Shown: piece by piece, positions 43,423-55,390 of the stretch
Layout: the number at the start of each line of letters is the position of its first letter
Position numbering within the stretch: position 1 is the first letter of the stretch
Assembly (NCBI GenBank): GCA_903876665.1
Contig: CAIRAY010000184.1
Span: 1 to 64,000, forward strand
Reading direction: 5' to 3'
Source: an uncultured Fibrobacterota bacterium
Lineage (GTDB): Bacteria > Fibrobacterota > Fibrobacteria > Fibrobacterales > Fibrobacteraceae
Length of the DNA stretch: 64,000 nucleotides
The notes under the pieces: model-generated
The model's input: only the letters and a program-made list of their open reading frames with translations
Databases searched by the model: none
Told to the model about the DNA's origin: nothing
Position numbers and translations under genes: made by a program

Positions 43423-44777
43423 ATAAGTCAAAGATGTTAGGAATGGCTCTCATGGCTGGCATGTTGCTAAGCCTTGGTGCCTGTGGCAAAGCGGCGGTCA
43501 ATGGTCCGGTAACGGACTATTCCGAAGGCACAGTCAATGTGGGTGCCGATAAGGATACGGGTACCGTGAATACGGGCGCGGATCAAGACCGGGGCGTCAT
43601 CAATACCGGTGCCACCGAAAACGTGGACGGAACCATTCCAAATGGGTCCACCGGACTTACGGATGCAACAGGTAAATGCATCAACGATACAGACAAAGAT
43701 TTGACTTGCAACGAAGTCGATCCTGATATCGATGGCGATAAGATTATCAATACCTTGGATCCAGACATCGATAACGATGGAATGATCAATACCCAAGATC
43801 CAGATATTGACGGTGACGGCGTTCTGAATGTCGATGATGCCGATATCGATGGCGACGGCATTGCCAATGTCAATGATTCCGATATTGATAGCGATGGCAT
43901 CACCAACACTCAAGATCCCGATATGGATGGCGATGGCACCCTGAATATCAACGATAACGACATCGACGGTGATGGCATCATCAACACCACTGACCCTGAC
44001 ATCGACGGTGATGGCATTATCAACACCCAAGATCCCGATATGGACGGCGACGGTATTTTCAACACGAACGACAACGATATCGACGGTGACGGCATCATCA
44101 ACACAACCGATCCCGATATGGATGGCGACGGCATCATCAACACGACCGATCCCGATATCGATGGTGACGGCATTTTGAATACCCTGGACCCAGATCCAAA
44201 TGGCGATGGGCAAATTGAAAACCCCATTGGTACCAGCAGTGGATCTTCCTCCGCCTCAACAGGTGGTAGCATCCTCGCCTATTTCAACGACACCAATTCC
44301 ATTGACATGGACGTTCTGGCTGGCGTCACCGGAGGCTCGGGCTCCAAGTACCTGGCCTTCCAGAATATCCGGGATTCCGCTAAGGCAAAAAATGCTGCTG
44401 TGGGCACGATCAATCCTTATAGCATCTCGGTTAAATTGGATGCGCCCTCTGCGGCTGCCATGGCTCCTTACGCGACGACGACCTTCCGCATGAAGGTATT
44501 CTACACTCTGGATGGCGGGGCCAAGACCCTCATTGGTGCAACCGATGCCAGCAATCCGCTTCCGATCAGCGCCCTGACTGCAGGGATCGGAATGGATGAT
44601 GGTAAAGGAACTTTGCTACCCACCGAAAATTATTCGGGTTTCCAGCTGGCAATTGCCAATCCGACCCTTGCCGGGGCCACCATGACGGTTGAAGTGTCTG
44701 ACTTGAGTTCCACCCTTCCTGCACTCTCCCTTCGTCTCGACTACATCGTCAAGGCGAACGCGCTAGTGAATCCCTAA
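43419..44777 (+). CDS. Lipoprotein with thrombospondin-type-3-like calcium repeats
   Basis: 452 residues. A lipobox (LSLGACG, Cys at about 22) anchors it. Residues about 101-269 are thirteen 13-residue units of the pattern DPDIDGDGIINTT, the acidic Asp-loop repeats that bind calcium in thrombospondin-type-3 and many bacterial surface proteins. The last unit breaks to DPDPNGDGQIENP. A Ser/Gly linker leads to a C-terminal globular domain of about 165 residues (SILAYFNDTNSIDMDVLAG to LRLDYIVKANALVNP) which I do not recognise. Folding should depend on calcium outside the cell. Confidence 0.88.
   Translation: MNKSKMLGMALMAGMLLSLGACGKAAVNGPVTDYSEGTVNVGADKDTGTVNTGADQDRGVINTGATENVDGTIPNGSTGLTDATGKCINDTDKDLTCNEVDPDIDGDKIINTLDPDIDNDGMINTQDPDIDGDGVLNVDDADIDGDGIANVNDSDIDSDGITNTQDPDMDGDGTLNINDNDIDGDGIINTTDPDIDGDGIINTQDPDMDGDGIFNTNDNDIDGDGIINTTDPDMDGDGIINTTDPDIDGDGILNTLDPDPNGDGQIENPIGTSSGSSSASTGGSILAYFNDTNSIDMDVLAGVTGGSGSKYLAFQNIRDSAKAKNAAVGTINPYSISVKLDAPSAAAMAPYATTTFRMKVFYTLDGGAKTLIGATDASNPLPISALTAGIGMDDGKGTLLPTENYSGFQLAIANPTLAGATMTVEVSDLSSTLPALSLRLDYIVKANALVNP
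43719..44225 (+). repeat. Tandem 39-bp coding repeats (13 units)
   Basis: Thirteen in-frame units of 39 bases encode the calcium loops; several neighbouring units are nearly identical in DNA (GATGGCGACGGCATCATCAA), so copy number may change by slippage or recombination without breaking the frame. Confidence 0.85.
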
Positions 44778-44800
44778 CTAATCCAGAAAACTCCTATCCT

Positions 44801-44834
44801 GCGCCGGCTCCTCCCAAGGGGGCCGGTTTTCTTT
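44801..44834 (+). terminator. Intrinsic terminator after the calcium-repeat lipoprotein
   Basis: CCGGCTCC (44804-44811) pairs with GGGGCCGG (44819-44826, one G-T pair) and is followed by TTTTCTTT. It isolates the lipoprotein operon from the thiamin operon. Confidence 0.85.
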
Positions 44835-44908
44835 ATATCGGGTACAGGGTTCCTTTCGTCAGTCCGGGACTGTGAATCCGATTCCTTTTTCTAAATTGCT
44901 TCCAAAGA

Positions 44909-44991
44909 GCTTCGGGGTGCTTGATCCAAAATGGACAGGCTGAGAATAAACCCGCCGAACCTGACACTTGTAACGAAGTCGTAGGGAAAGC
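44909..44991 (+). ncRNA. TPP riboswitch (thi box) of the thiamin operon
   Basis: All conserved blocks of the TPP aptamer are present in order: CGGGGTGC (44913-44920), GCTGAGA (about 44939-44945), ACCC, GAACCTGA (about 44957-44964) and GTAGGGA (44981-44987). P1 pairs GCTT (44909-44912) with AAGC (44988-44991). The thiS ATG comes only two bases later, so there is no room for a separate expression platform. The AGGGA of the last conserved block is itself at ribosome-site distance from ATG. TPP binding should directly hide the ribosome site and shut translation of the operon. Confidence 0.93.
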
Positions 44992-44993
44992 AC

Positions 44994-47082
<2,089 letters not shown>

Positions 47083-47084
47083 CC

Positions 47085-47753
47085 ATGAGCCTGCCCTTTC
47101 CTGTTATTCTGATCACCAGTCCGGAGGACTTTGCCGATGAGCATGTGCTGATCGAGGCTATGTTCTGTCGGGGCCTGGAGCGTTTGCATTTGCGCAAGCC
47201 GGGCAAGGATGAGCGGGCCATGGAAAAATGGTTGTTTGAGTTGGACCCCGAGGTCCGGGAAAAAGTTGTGGTGCATGGGCATGCAAGCCTGGTCGAGGCG
47301 TTTGGCTTGGCGGGCTCCCATGGGACACCGAGTTCCCACAGCATTTCTTTGCACTCCATCCCTGAATTGTGGTCCCAGACGGAGCGTCGCGAGTATGCAT
47401 TCCTGAGTCCCATTTTTGATTCCCTCTCCAAGACCGGGTATTCCGCAGGTTTTCTCCCGGGGGAGTTGCGGATGGGTATTCTGGCTTGGCGCGAGCGGCT
47501 TCCTCGCCTGGTCCAGAATTTGTATGCATTGGGTGGTGTGGATGCAGAGAATTTGGCGAGCATTGTTGATTTGGATTTTGATGGGGCGGCGGTTCTTGGG
47601 GCAGTGTGGAATGCTTCAGATCCATTGGCTGCCTGGGATTCCATTCAGGTGGCTCGGCATCAGGTCGTGGATTTGCATGCTCCAACATTGCCCCCGATTG
47701 AGTCCTGGCGGGAGAGGCTTTTAAAGCGAAGAGGAGATGTCAATGACTTTTAA
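47085..47753 (+). CDS. ThiE/TenI-like thiamin phosphate synthase family protein
   Basis: 222 residues, TIM-barrel of the ThiE/TenI family. The signature AFLSPIFDSLSKTGYSAGF (about 105-124) matches TenI-type proteins, which in Bacillus aromatise the thiazole tautomer instead of joining the two rings. As a full ThiE domain is present in the next protein, I think this one is TenI-like. It begins two bases after the thiC stop and overlaps the next gene by 11 bases. Confidence 0.85.
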   Translation: MSLPFPVILITSPEDFADEHVLIEAMFCRGLERLHLRKPGKDERAMEKWLFELDPEVREKVVVHGHASLVEAFGLAGSHGTPSSHSISLHSIPELWSQTERREYAFLSPIFDSLSKTGYSAGFLPGELRMGILAWRERLPRLVQNLYALGGVDAENLASIVDLDFDGAAVLGAVWNASDPLAAWDSIQVARHQVVDLHAPTLPPIESWRERLLKRRGDVNDF

Positions 47754-49134
47754 TGCTATTCGTTCCCGGGTTCTGAGTATTGCCGGACACGACCCCAGCG
47801 GTGGGGCGGGCTTGAGTGCGGATCTCAAGGTCTTTGAGGCCTGGGGCCTGCAGGGCCAATCGGTTTGCACGGCGCTCACGGTACAGAATGCCTCGGAATT
47901 TTTGGCGACTCATTGGGTTTCCTGGGAGCAGATTGAAGCGCAGCTGGAGACTCTTTTTTCGGAACAACCGATTCATTATTTCAAGATCGGTCTTATCCAG
48001 AATGCGGAAGTTTTGGGGAACGTGGTTACCTGGATCCGCAAAAAAAGCCCGGCAGCATTCATTCTTTGGGACCCCATTCTCAAAGCGAGTGCGGGCTTTG
48101 ATTTTCATTCATTGAATGACCGGGAAGCCTTTCGCCATATCGCCGGCCAGCTTTCCCTAGTTACTCCCAACCAGCGGGAGGCGGAATGGTTGGGTTGGGA
48201 TTTACCCTGTCCTGTCCTGGTCAAGGGTGGCCACCAGACGGGAGATTTTTCGGTGGATCGCCTCTATTGGGATGGCCGGCAAATTGCGGAGTTTTCGCAG
48301 CAACGAGTTTTGGGTGCGAACAAACACGGGACCGGCTGCGTCCTTTCTGCAAGCATCACTGCGTTGATGGCGCTGGGACTTAGGATGGAGCGGGCCCTAG
48401 GCATTAGTCGATGTGTATTGCAGGAATATTTGCAGAATACTCCGGGGTTATTGGGCAATGTGCGTGATGCCGTTGCTTCCCAGATGCATGAGTTAATCGA
48501 AATTGACTCCGCCCGTTTGTATGCAATTACTTGGGATGGGGCCATAAAAAGTCATGTGGAGCAGGCCAAATCGCTCTGCTCTGCGGGAGTCAAATTATTG
48601 CAACTGCGCATGAAGTCCGGCACTCCTGAGGCCAGACTTTCCGTGGCTTGGCAAGTTTTTTCAGTCTGTAGACAGTGGGGTTGCAAGCTATTGATCAACG
48701 ATGACGTGGAACTTGCCCGTGCGATTCAAGCCAACGGAGTTCATCTAGGCCAAGGAGACATGGCGATTGGGGAAGCCCGAAAACGCCTTGGCTCCCATGC
48801 CTGGATCGGCGGAACGGCAAATACCTCGGAGCAGGCTCTAAAACATATCGTGGACGGAGTCGATTACATCGGCCTGGGTCCTTTCCGGTACACAGAAACA
48901 AAATCCAACCTGAGTCCTGTGCTGGGTCCTGATGGTGTGGAGCAAGTCATGAAGGTTGTAGGCAAAAAGTCTCCCGGGTTCCCCGTTTATGTGATCGGTG
49001 GCATTGATGCTATAGATTGTAAAGAAATTTTGGAATTGGGCGCAACCGGCGTCGCTGTCTCCTCAGCCATCGTGGCCGGGACGGATCCCTTAGAGAAGCT
49101 GGAATCGTTTAAATACGCACTTTGTGGGTTATGA
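47743..49134 (+). CDS. thiDE: Bifunctional HMP(-P) kinase / thiamin phosphate synthase (ThiD-ThiE)
   Basis: 463 residues. Residues 1-250 are Thi[20 protein letters not shown] near the start and [13 protein letters not shown] as the anion-hole loop. Residues about 255-463 are Thi[40 protein letters not shown] and VYVIGGI. The fusion phosphorylates HMP-P and then joins it to thiazole phosphate to give thiamin phosphate. The ATG at 47743 was chosen for its GAGGAG spacing over one two codons earlier. Confidence 0.94.
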   Translation: MTFNAIRSRVLSIAGHDPSGGAGLSADLKVFEAWGLQGQSVCTALTVQNASEFLATHWVSWEQIEAQLETLFSEQPIHYFKIGLIQNAEVLGNVVTWIRKKSPAAFILWDPILKASAGFDFHSLNDREAFRHIAGQLSLVTPNQREAEWLGWDLPCPVLVKGGHQTGDFSVDRLYWDGRQIAEFSQQRVLGANKHGTGCVLSASITALMALGLRMERALGISRCVLQEYLQNTPGLLGNVRDAVASQMHELIEIDSARLYAITWDGAIKSHVEQAKSLCSAGVKLLQLRMKSGTPEARLSVAWQVFSVCRQWGCKLLINDDVELARAIQANGVHLGQGDMAIGEARKRLGSHAWIGGTANTSEQALKHIVDGVDYIGLGPFRYTETKSNLSPVLGPDGVEQVMKVVGKKSPGFPVYVIGGIDAIDCKEILELGATGVAVSSAIVAGTDPLEKLESFKYALCGL

Positions 49135-49141
49135 GGATATG

Positions 49142-49918
49142 ATGAAACCATTGATTATTGCTGGCCATAGTTTCAATTCTCGGTTGTTCCTGGGTTCGGG
49201 AAAATTTTCGTCTCCCCAGGCCATGCTGGATGCGATGAATGCCTCTGAAACCGAGATGATTACCGTAGCCCTCCGGCGGGTGGATTTGCAGGGAAAATCC
49301 GATCCAATGCTTGAGGCTCTCAAAAATTTCAAGGGACAATTGCTTCCCAATACCTCGGGAGTCCGGGATGCCAAAGAGGCTGTTTTTGCCGCCCAAATGG
49401 CCCGGGAAGCCCTGGGAACCCGCTGGCTCAAGCTTGAAATCCATCCGGACCCTCGCTGGCTTTTGCCCGATCCCATCGAAACGTTGAAAGCCTGTGAGAT
49501 TTTGGCGAAGGAAGGATTCATCATTCTGCCCTATATCCAGGCGGATCCAGTCCTATGCAAGCGCCTCGAGGAAGCGGGTGCGGCCGCCGTCATGCCTTTG
49601 GGTGCGCCCATTGGGAGCAATCAGGGTCTGCAGACCCGTGCCATGCTGGAGATCATCATTGCCCAGAGCCGAGTTCCCGTGGTGGTGGATGCGGGCATTG
49701 GCGCACCCTCCCACGCTTGCGAAGCTATGGAGATGGGTGCCGACGCGGTGCTGGTGAATACGGCCATTGCTGTGGCGGGGTCTCCTGCCATTATGGGGCG
49801 CTGCTTCCGCGATGCCGTGTCCGCTGGACGCGATGCCTACGAAAGTGGACTCCCCGCAAGGCATGCCCAAAGCGCCGAAGCGAGCTCCCCCTTGACGGCC
49901 TTTTTGGATAAATTATGA
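49142..49918 (+). CDS. thiG: Thiazole synthase ThiG
   Basis: 258 residues. Forms the thiazole phosphate ring from deoxyxylulose phosphate, dehydroglycine and ThiS-thiocarboxylate. ThiG motifs: [55 protein letters not shown] and [13 protein letters not shown]. Two adjacent ATG codons (49139, 49142) follow a GAGG; spacing favours the second. Stop overlaps the thiH start. Confidence 0.96.
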   Translation: MKPLIIAGHSFNSRLFLGSGKFSSPQAMLDAMNASETEMITVALRRVDLQGKSDPMLEALKNFKGQLLPNTSGVRDAKEAVFAAQMAREALGTRWLKLEIHPDPRWLLPDPIETLKACEILAKEGFIILPYIQADPVLCKRLEEAGAAAVMPLGAPIGSNQGLQTRAMLEIIIAQSRVPVVVDAGIGAPSHACEAMEMGADAVLVNTAIAVAGSPAIMGRCFRDAVSAGRDAYESGLPARHAQSAEASSPLTAFLDKL

Positions 49919-51033
49919 GCACCTTTCAAAATGTTTTAGATGTGATGGACTGGGATCAGATTTCTCAAGCCATCGCCTCGAAGACGATTCACGATGTGGA
50001 CCGGGCCTTGGGCCGCAGGAGCCAGCTGGATGTGGATGACTTCATGGCCCTGGTTTCTCCGGCCGCCACGACCAGGCTAGAGGCCATGGCCAGCCTCAGT
50101 CGCGAGCTCACCATGCGCCGGTTTGGCAAAACGGCTCAGCTCTACATTCCCATTTACCTCTCCAATGAATGCACCAACCAGTGCGTGTATTGCGGGTTCT
50201 CTGCCGAAAATGAAATTGCGCGCAAGACCTTGACCGCAAATGAAATGATTCAGGAAGCGGAACTCGTGCGCAGCTGGGGCTTTGAGCATGTTTTGCTGGT
50301 TACCGGCGAGGATGCACGTCAGGTCGATGTGGATTACCTGGTTTCGGCGGTGGAATTGCTACGACCCATTTTTGCCCAGATTTCCCTTGAAGTTCAGCCT
50401 CTGAGCGTGGCGGACTATCAGCGTTTGCTTGTGGCGGGTGCCACCGCAGTTTATGTGTATCAGGAAACCTATCACCAGTCTGTGTATAAGAATTATCACA
50501 AGAAAGGGAAGAAGGCTATTTTTGACTGGCGCCTGGAAACCCCCGATCGTCTAGGGGAAGCAGGGATGCGTAAGATTGGTCTAGGCTGTTTGATCGGATT
50601 AGAAGACTGGCGCACGGATTCCGTATTTTTGGCCACTCACTTGCGCTATCTGGAAAAGAAATACTGGCGAACCCGCTTCTCGGTTGCCTTTCCGCGCCTG
50701 CGTCCCCACACGGGTGAATTTGAGCCAAAAAATCCACAATCCGAAAAAGAATTGGCTCAATTGATTTGGGCCTATCGCATTTTTGATCCCGACCTGGAGC
50801 TGTCCCTTTCCACCCGCGAGTCTGCGGATTTCCGGGATTCGATTTTAGGGCTCGGAATCACGCACTTAAGCGCCGCTTCGCGCACGGACCCGGGTGGCTA
50901 TACTACCACGGACCACTCCCTGGAACAGTTTTCCATCAACGACGACCGTAGCGCAAACGAAGTCGCTCAAGCCATACGCGCCAAAGGATACGAGCCGGTT
51001 TGGAAAGACTGGGACGCGGTGCTGGAGAGCTGA
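49915..51033 (+). CDS. thiH: 2-iminoacetate synthase ThiH
   Basis: Radical-SAM lyase that makes dehydroglycine from tyrosine. 372 residues. The iron-sulfur motif is CTNQCVYCG (CxxxCxxC) at about 83-91, followed by [15 protein letters not shown] and SLEVQPLSV. Its presence instead of the glycine oxidase ThiO fits an anaerobic or facultative lifestyle. Coupled to thiG by an ATGA overlap; last gene of the operon. Confidence 0.95.
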   Translation: MSTFQNVLDVMDWDQISQAIASKTIHDVDRALGRRSQLDVDDFMALVSPAATTRLEAMASLSRELTMRRFGKTAQLYIPIYLSNECTNQCVYCGFSAENEIARKTLTANEMIQEAELVRSWGFEHVLLVTGEDARQVDVDYLVSAVELLRPIFAQISLEVQPLSVADYQRLLVAGATAVYVYQETYHQSVYKNYHKKGKKAIFDWRLETPDRLGEAGMRKIGLGCLIGLEDWRTDSVFLATHLRYLEKKYWRTRFSVAFPRLRPHTGEFEPKNPQSEKELAQLIWAYRIFDPDLELSLSTRESADFRDSILGLGITHLSAASRTDPGGYTTTDHSLEQFSINDDRSANEVAQAIRAKGYEPVWKDWDAVLES

Positions 51034-51055
51034 AAAAGAGTGAAAAGTGGAGGGG

Positions 51056-51292
51056 GAGCAAAGTACCAGTGGAAAATTAACAGCCGGGGATGTGGTAACG
51101 GTTAGCTAGTGGAATACACAGGGGTGTATAAGTTCCCGTATTCCGCCTGGGCGGAACGGTCACTATTAAGTGGAAAGTTGTGGGAGAGCGTTTCCATTTT
51201 CGAAAATAGAAAACACGCGTCGCAACTTTCCGTTTTCCACTAAGGCATCGTGTAGAGATGCGGGCTGTTCGCTCTCCACTCTCCACTCTCTT
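51056..51292. repeat. Dispersed TTTCCACT-type repeat, second locus
   Basis: Reading the minus strand from 51285, the series AGTGGAGAGCGAACAGCCCG, CACGATGCCTTAGTGGAAAA, CGGAAAGTTGCG closely follows the element at 4863. A degenerate direct copy (CAGTGGAAAATTAACAGCC) begins at 51070, so the locus holds two facing copies. The inner arms AAGTGGAAAGTTG (51169) and CAACTTTCCG (51223) form a long imperfect hairpin. No gene in this spacer. Confidence 0.8.
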
Positions 51293-51293
51293 C

Positions 51294-52577
51294 TCATTCC
51301 TGTGCAAAAAATGTCTTTAATATCCTAATCATGCTGTCGTGATCTTCGGTGCCCGCCATCTCGCGGATGGAGTGCATGGAAAGCATGGGGTTACCCACAT
51401 CGACGGTCGGAATTCCGATTTGTGAGGCAATGGCGGGGCCTATGGTGGAGCCACAGCGTTGGTCATTGCGCGGAGCAAAAAACTGCAGATCCACATTGGC
51501 AGTACGGGCGATTTCGCGGAAGCGGGCCGAGGTGATGGCTTCGGTTGCGTAGCGACGGTTGGCGCTGGATTTAATGGTTGGGCCCGCATTGATCCGAGGG
51601 CGGTGGGACGCGTCGTGGCGGTCTTCGTAGACAGGGTGAACTGCGTGGGCCATATCGGTCGAAATAAAGAATGAACGGTTGAGCGCTGCGAAATAGAGAT
51701 CGCGGGAGGCCTGGAAGGTGCTAAATATGCGCTCGAGCACTTGTGTGGCAAAGCGCGATTCGGCGCCCTGGTAAGAAACATTCCCCACTTCTTCATTGTG
51801 GAAAAGTATTGCGCCCACGATGTTAGAGCTGTGCGCGGGGGATTCCTGCAGGGAACGCGCGCAGGCATGGACCATGGCCAAGTTGTCAATGCGTGACGAA
51901 AGGACAAACTCGCTGGAGAGCCCGGAAAGACAGGCCTTGGCGGTGTCAAAGAGCTGGAGGTCCCAGTCGATCAAATCTTCGCCAGGCTCCAAATGGCTTT
52001 CGAGCAAGTGGCGGAAGTACGTGTCGCCACCGCCGAGTCCCAGGATGGGCATCATTTGGGTCTGCGGGTTCACCTTACCGGAATCTTTTTCGGAGTCCTG
52101 GAGGTGGATGGCAAGACTGGGAATGCGAACCACGGTATTGGAATCCACAAGCCTTGTGCGTAGGTCGCGCTCACCTTTGCGGCGGTAAACCAATTGCCCG
52201 CCAAAAGACAAGTCGCGGTCGATCCAAGTGCTCAAAATGGGCGATCCGTAGACCTCGATATTGAGGAGATGGTACCCTTCGCGGTATACGCTGGGGTTGG
52301 GTTTGATGCGGAGCGCCGGGGAGTCGGTGTGGGCCCCGACCAGGTGAAGCTTGGTGTCAGGGCTAAAGCGCATGGGTGTGCGGAAAGCGAACACGGATGC
52401 GTTGCCTCTTACCACGAAGTAGGCCTGTCCAGGTTCAATCATCCAGGGCTTGGATTCTTCCAGCTCGGTGAAGCCGGACTCGAAAAGAAGTGTCCGGACT
52501 TGTTGTACAGCATGAAAGGGGGTACGGCCCAAATCAAGGAACCGCATGAGACTATGGATTTCAAGGGCGTTCGACAT
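51294..52577 (-). CDS. apeB: M18 family aminopeptidase
   Basis: 427 residues. The M18 metal and catalytic motifs are in place: GAHTDSPALR (His83 as ligand), LFHNEEVGN with the catalytic glutamate pair, and a C-terminal GTEDHDSMIRIL histidine. Cytosolic tetrahedral enzymes of this family remove N-terminal acidic or other residues from peptides. Downstream end lies next to the repeat locus; upstream it is separated by 73 bases from the glycosyltransferase gene, with a GGCACC-A-GGTGCC palindrome in between. Confidence 0.95.
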   Translation of the reverse strand: MSNALEIHSLMRFLDLGRTPFHAVQQVRTLLFESGFTELEESKPWMIEPGQAYFVVRGNASVFAFRTPMRFSPDTKLHLVGAHTDSPALRIKPNPSVYREGYHLLNIEVYGSPILSTWIDRDLSFGGQLVYRRKGERDLRTRLVDSNTVVRIPSLAIHLQDSEKDSGKVNPQTQMMPILGLGGGDTYFRHLLESHLEPGEDLIDWDLQLFDTAKACLSGLSSEFVLSSRIDNLAMVHACARSLQESPAHSSNIVGAILFHNEEVGNVSYQGAESRFATQVLERIFSTFQASRDLYFAALNRSFFISTDMAHAVHPVYEDRHDASHRPRINAGPTIKSSANRRYATEAITSARFREIARTANVDLQFFAPRNDQRCGSTIGPAIASQIGIPTVDVGNPMLSMHSIREMAGTEDHDSMIRILKTFFAQE

Positions 52578-52650
52578 ATTTGGGAAATGTAGCTATCCAA
52601 ATGAGGCCAAAAAGACAAAAATTATGGGCACCAGGTGCCATGCCCTGGCC

Positions 52651-53415
52651 TTAGATCAAGGTCATCTGGGGAACTTTGCCTTTTAAATCCACATTGTAGA
52701 AGTCTGTGCCCCGGTTTTGGGGTGGAAGCATTCCCCCGACGGTTGCGGGAAGATGAGCGACCCACTTGGCCTGGAATTGGCGAGCCTGGGCCTTCCATTC
52801 CTCGGAAAAAGAACCCGCCGACCGGTGCTTGATCAGGAAGTCGGTGGAGACCATAATGCTCCAATGTTCACGGAGCTGCATGCAAATATCGAGATCGTAA
52901 AAATGAAAATCCGGAAAGGTTTTTGCGTCGAAACGGACGGAATCGAGGGCCTTTCGCCGAACGGCGAACATGCAACCGTCCACGGCAACGACTTCGCGGT
53001 CACCGGACTCGGGGCTAAATACGGTCATGAAAAAGCGTTCCCCAGCATCGAGTTCATGAACCACTTTTCCAAAAAGCCAGGGTCGGCCAGCCCAGGACCA
53101 GAGCGGAGGATTGTGCATTAAAACTTGGGTGCCAGCCACTCCAAGCACTCCGAGTTTGGGGTAGGTTTCAAATTTGGCCAGGAGCTTGGGACCCCAGTTC
53201 AATTCAAGGTGAAACACATCCTCGTGCTGAAAAATGATGACAGAACCCTTGGCGCGTTCGATCCCGAGATTGTAGGCTTCACAAATGCCCATTTTGCTTT
53301 CGGAGTTGTCAATGCGGATGATTTCGAGGGGGGTGTTTCCTACGGTGCGCCTTAGGTTTTGACTCACTAAATCGTAGGCCTGGAGATCGCGGGAACAAAT
53401 GACAACGGAAATCAT
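52651..53415 (-). CDS. Glycosyltransferase-like protein (GT2-type)
   Basis: 254 residues. It opens with MISVVICSRDLQAYDLVSQN, then IDNSESKMGICEAYNLGIER, then IIFQHEDVFHL (a DxD-like acidic site) and VAVDGCMFAVRRKALDSVRFD, the order seen in the GT2-like family PF13712. It probably transfers a sugar to a surface glycan or protein. Its start overlaps the end of the 84-residue protein gene (ATGA). Confidence 0.83.
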   Translation of the reverse strand: MISVVICSRDLQAYDLVSQNLRRTVGNTPLEIIRIDNSESKMGICEAYNLGIERAKGSVIIFQHEDVFHLELNWGPKLLAKFETYPKLGVLGVAGTQVLMHNPPLWSWAGRPWLFGKVVHELDAGERFFMTVFSPESGDREVVAVDGCMFAVRRKALDSVRFDAKTFPDFHFYDLDICMQLREHWSIMVSTDFLIKHRSAGSFSEEWKAQARQFQAKWVAHLPATVGGMLPPQNRGTDFYNVDLKGKVPQMTLI

Positions 53416-53666
53416 CTTGCGTCCGTAAGCAAGGGCAAAAGTTCGTAGCGCAAGCCATCGGCCATCCCGATCCAGTCTTCGGACTGCTGGCAAGCCAAAA
53501 TTTGTCGCAAAGCAGGAAGAAACAGGACCTGTTTGGTTTTGGGGACGGCCTGCAGAGTGGCCGAAAGCGAAAGCAGGATGCTGTTCCAGCAAGAATTGGC
53601 ATCGCCAATATTTCCCTGAATCAGGAGGCGGGCAACTTGTTCAATTTCGGTGGCAGCGAGGGGCAT
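53412..53666 (-). CDS. Small helical protein, 84 aa
   Basis: A helical, soluble protein (MPLAATEIEQVARLLIQGN, then LLSLSATLQAVPKTKQVLFL). The long frame upstream is antisense to the divergent glycosyltransferase gene and not used; I place the start at the ATG at 53666. It is translationally coupled to the glycosyltransferase-like gene and may assist it. No family known. Confidence 0.6.
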   Translation of the reverse strand: MPLAATEIEQVARLLIQGNIGDANSCWNSILLSLSATLQAVPKTKQVLFLPALRQILACQQSEDWIGMADGLRYELLPLLTDAR

Positions 53667-53726
53667 GGCGCAATTGTACCAAAAAGATGGACCCAAAGGG
53701 CACAAATTTGTGCTATCTTCCCATCC

Positions 53727-55334
53727 ATGGATGGAGCTACTCCAGAACTGGTACTCTTCAAGGCAACCTCCGGTTGTCAATCTGCCCTGTTGCGTTGGCC
53801 AGGTGGCAAATCGAGGCTGTTGCATAGTGCGATTGCCCCCGAGACGGAAGCGGTGGATATTCCTCTTCCCGAAATTTGGGGTGATGTCCTTCTCTGTCTG
53901 GGGACCGGGCTGGGCTATCATCTGGAGGGCCTCAAAAATATTACCCGGCCACTCACTATTGTCCTTTGTGACTGCTGGCCAGATTTGGTCCTGGCAGCTG
54001 CGGAACGCCTGGCGGGCTCTATTCACCAAGTGGTGCCGACGGTTCTCGAATCCGTTTCGATTGTAGCGAGCGCCAAGATCCAAATTTTACGCCATCCCGC
54101 AAGTTACCGGGTTTCTGCGGAACGGTTCGAGGTTTTTGCCGAAACGATTTTCCGTGAATCCCTGCAGGGCTCCATCGCCGGGGCCGACAAGCAGAACGTG
54201 CTGCCAAGGACATTGCTGCTTCATGGCCATCATTTTTTGCAGGAAGAAATTCGCCATGGTTTGTGTGAAATCGATTGTCCACATCATCTTTTGGAATACG
54301 AAGGCGATCATCGGTTCACCAGCTGGGAATCGCAGGTTCTGAAGGCCATCCAAGAATTCCGTCCCGAATTGATTTTGTCTGTCAACATGAAGGGAATCGA
54401 CAGCGATGGAATTTTGATGGACAATGCTCGTCGCCTGGGAATCCCCGTCCATGCGTGGTTTGTGGATGATCCGCGCCCCATCGCTCTGCCCCATTCATCC
54501 AAGGTTTATCCATATATCCAGGCTTGGTGCTGGGAACGGTCCTACCTTCCTTGGCTAAAAAAGAAGGGTTTCAATTCTCCTCGCTGGCTTCCCTTGGCCG
54601 GTGATCCCGCCATGTTCAAGCCTGGGAAGGTGGATCCGATTGTTGATGTCACCCATCCGCTGGTATTTACGGGTTCGGCCATGGGGAAGAATTTTTTAGA
54701 TACGATTCGCCGCTCCTTCCTCTGGGATGATAAGTTGACAACTATTGTCGATTTGCGCTCCGAAGAATTGCTGAGGGGACATCGCCTCCATGAGACTCTG
54801 CTGGAAGGGTTGCCTTTGCCCTTCGAGGACGAACGAAATTTGTCGTGGTTGACTTGCCTGATTCTGCACACAGCCAGTCACAAGCGGCGCGTGCGCACCT
54901 TGTCGCCTTTGGTGACGCGCGGGCTCGTCTGTGCGGGTGATCCGCAGAGCTGGCGCGATGTCCTAGGCAACCAGGTCCGGGTGATTCCCGATCTGGATTA
55001 TCGCCGGGAGCTGGGGGCCCATTACCGCAAGTGCGACATCAATTTGAATATCACCAGTTGCCAAATGCCTACCGCCGTGAACCAAAGGGTTTTTGATGTT
55101 CCCCTTTCGGGTGCATTCTTGCTCACCGACAACCAAGCGGACCTCGCCGAACTTTTTGCGCCTTCCGAAATTGTGTCCTACGCATCTCAGGCAGAATTAC
55201 ATGAACGACTCGAGTGGTTTAGTTCCCATGCCACGGAAAAAAACCGAATTGTGGTTGCCGGGCGCAACCGGGTTCTGAAGGAACATACCTACGCCCACCG
55301 TCTGCGGGACTTGTTCCGTTTGCGCAATGTGTAA
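53727..55334 (+). CDS. CgeB-like glycosyltransferase family protein
   Basis: 535 residues. A first domain (LLCLGTGLGYHLEGL) resembles the N-terminal parts of flagellin- or motility-associated glycosyltransferases; the second half is CgeB/DUF3880-like: GIPVHAWFVDDPRPI, INLNITSCQMPTAVNQRVFDVP, GAFLLTDNQADLAELF. The final HTYAHRLRDLF fits GT1-type ends. It is divergent from the small glycosyltransferase operon by 60 bases, which suggests a shared glycosylation task. Confidence 0.83.
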   Translation: MDGATPELVLFKATSGCQSALLRWPGGKSRLLHSAIAPETEAVDIPLPEIWGDVLLCLGTGLGYHLEGLKNITRPLTIVLCDCWPDLVLAAAERLAGSIHQVVPTVLESVSIVASAKIQILRHPASYRVSAERFEVFAETIFRESLQGSIAGADKQNVLPRTLLLHGHHFLQEEIRHGLCEIDCPHHLLEYEGDHRFTSWESQVLKAIQEFRPELILSVNMKGIDSDGILMDNARRLGIPVHAWFVDDPRPIALPHSSKVYPYIQAWCWERSYLPWLKKKGFNSPRWLPLAGDPAMFKPGKVDPIVDVTHPLVFTGSAMGKNFLDTIRRSFLWDDKLTTIVDLRSEELLRGHRLHETLLEGLPLPFEDERNLSWLTCLILHTASHKRRVRTLSPLVTRGLVCAGDPQSWRDVLGNQVRVIPDLDYRRELGAHYRKCDINLNITSCQMPTAVNQRVFDVPLSGAFLLTDNQADLAELFAPSEIVSYASQAELHERLEWFSSHATEKNRIVVAGRNRVLKEHTYAHRLRDLFRLRNV

Positions 55335-55360
55335 AAAAAAGGGCAGACCATTGTCCGCCC
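55333..55360 (-). terminator. Terminator of the giant secreted-protein gene
   Basis: GGGCAGAC (55341-55348) pairs with GTCCGCCC (55353-55360), one mismatch, followed on the minus strand by eight T. The T-run overlaps the stop codon of the convergent CgeB-like gene. Confidence 0.8.
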
Positions 55361-55390
55361 CTGTAAAATCTGTCAGTCACTATTCTAGGA

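Noticed and set aside
43467-44213. Long minus-strand frames of low complexity (IDVGI/SPSISGS repeats)
   Set aside because: They are the antisense image of the Asp-rich calcium repeats.
43719-44225. Regular repeats that might look like a CRISPR array
   Set aside because: Units are contiguous, in frame, 39 bases long and without variable spacers; they code for calcium loops.
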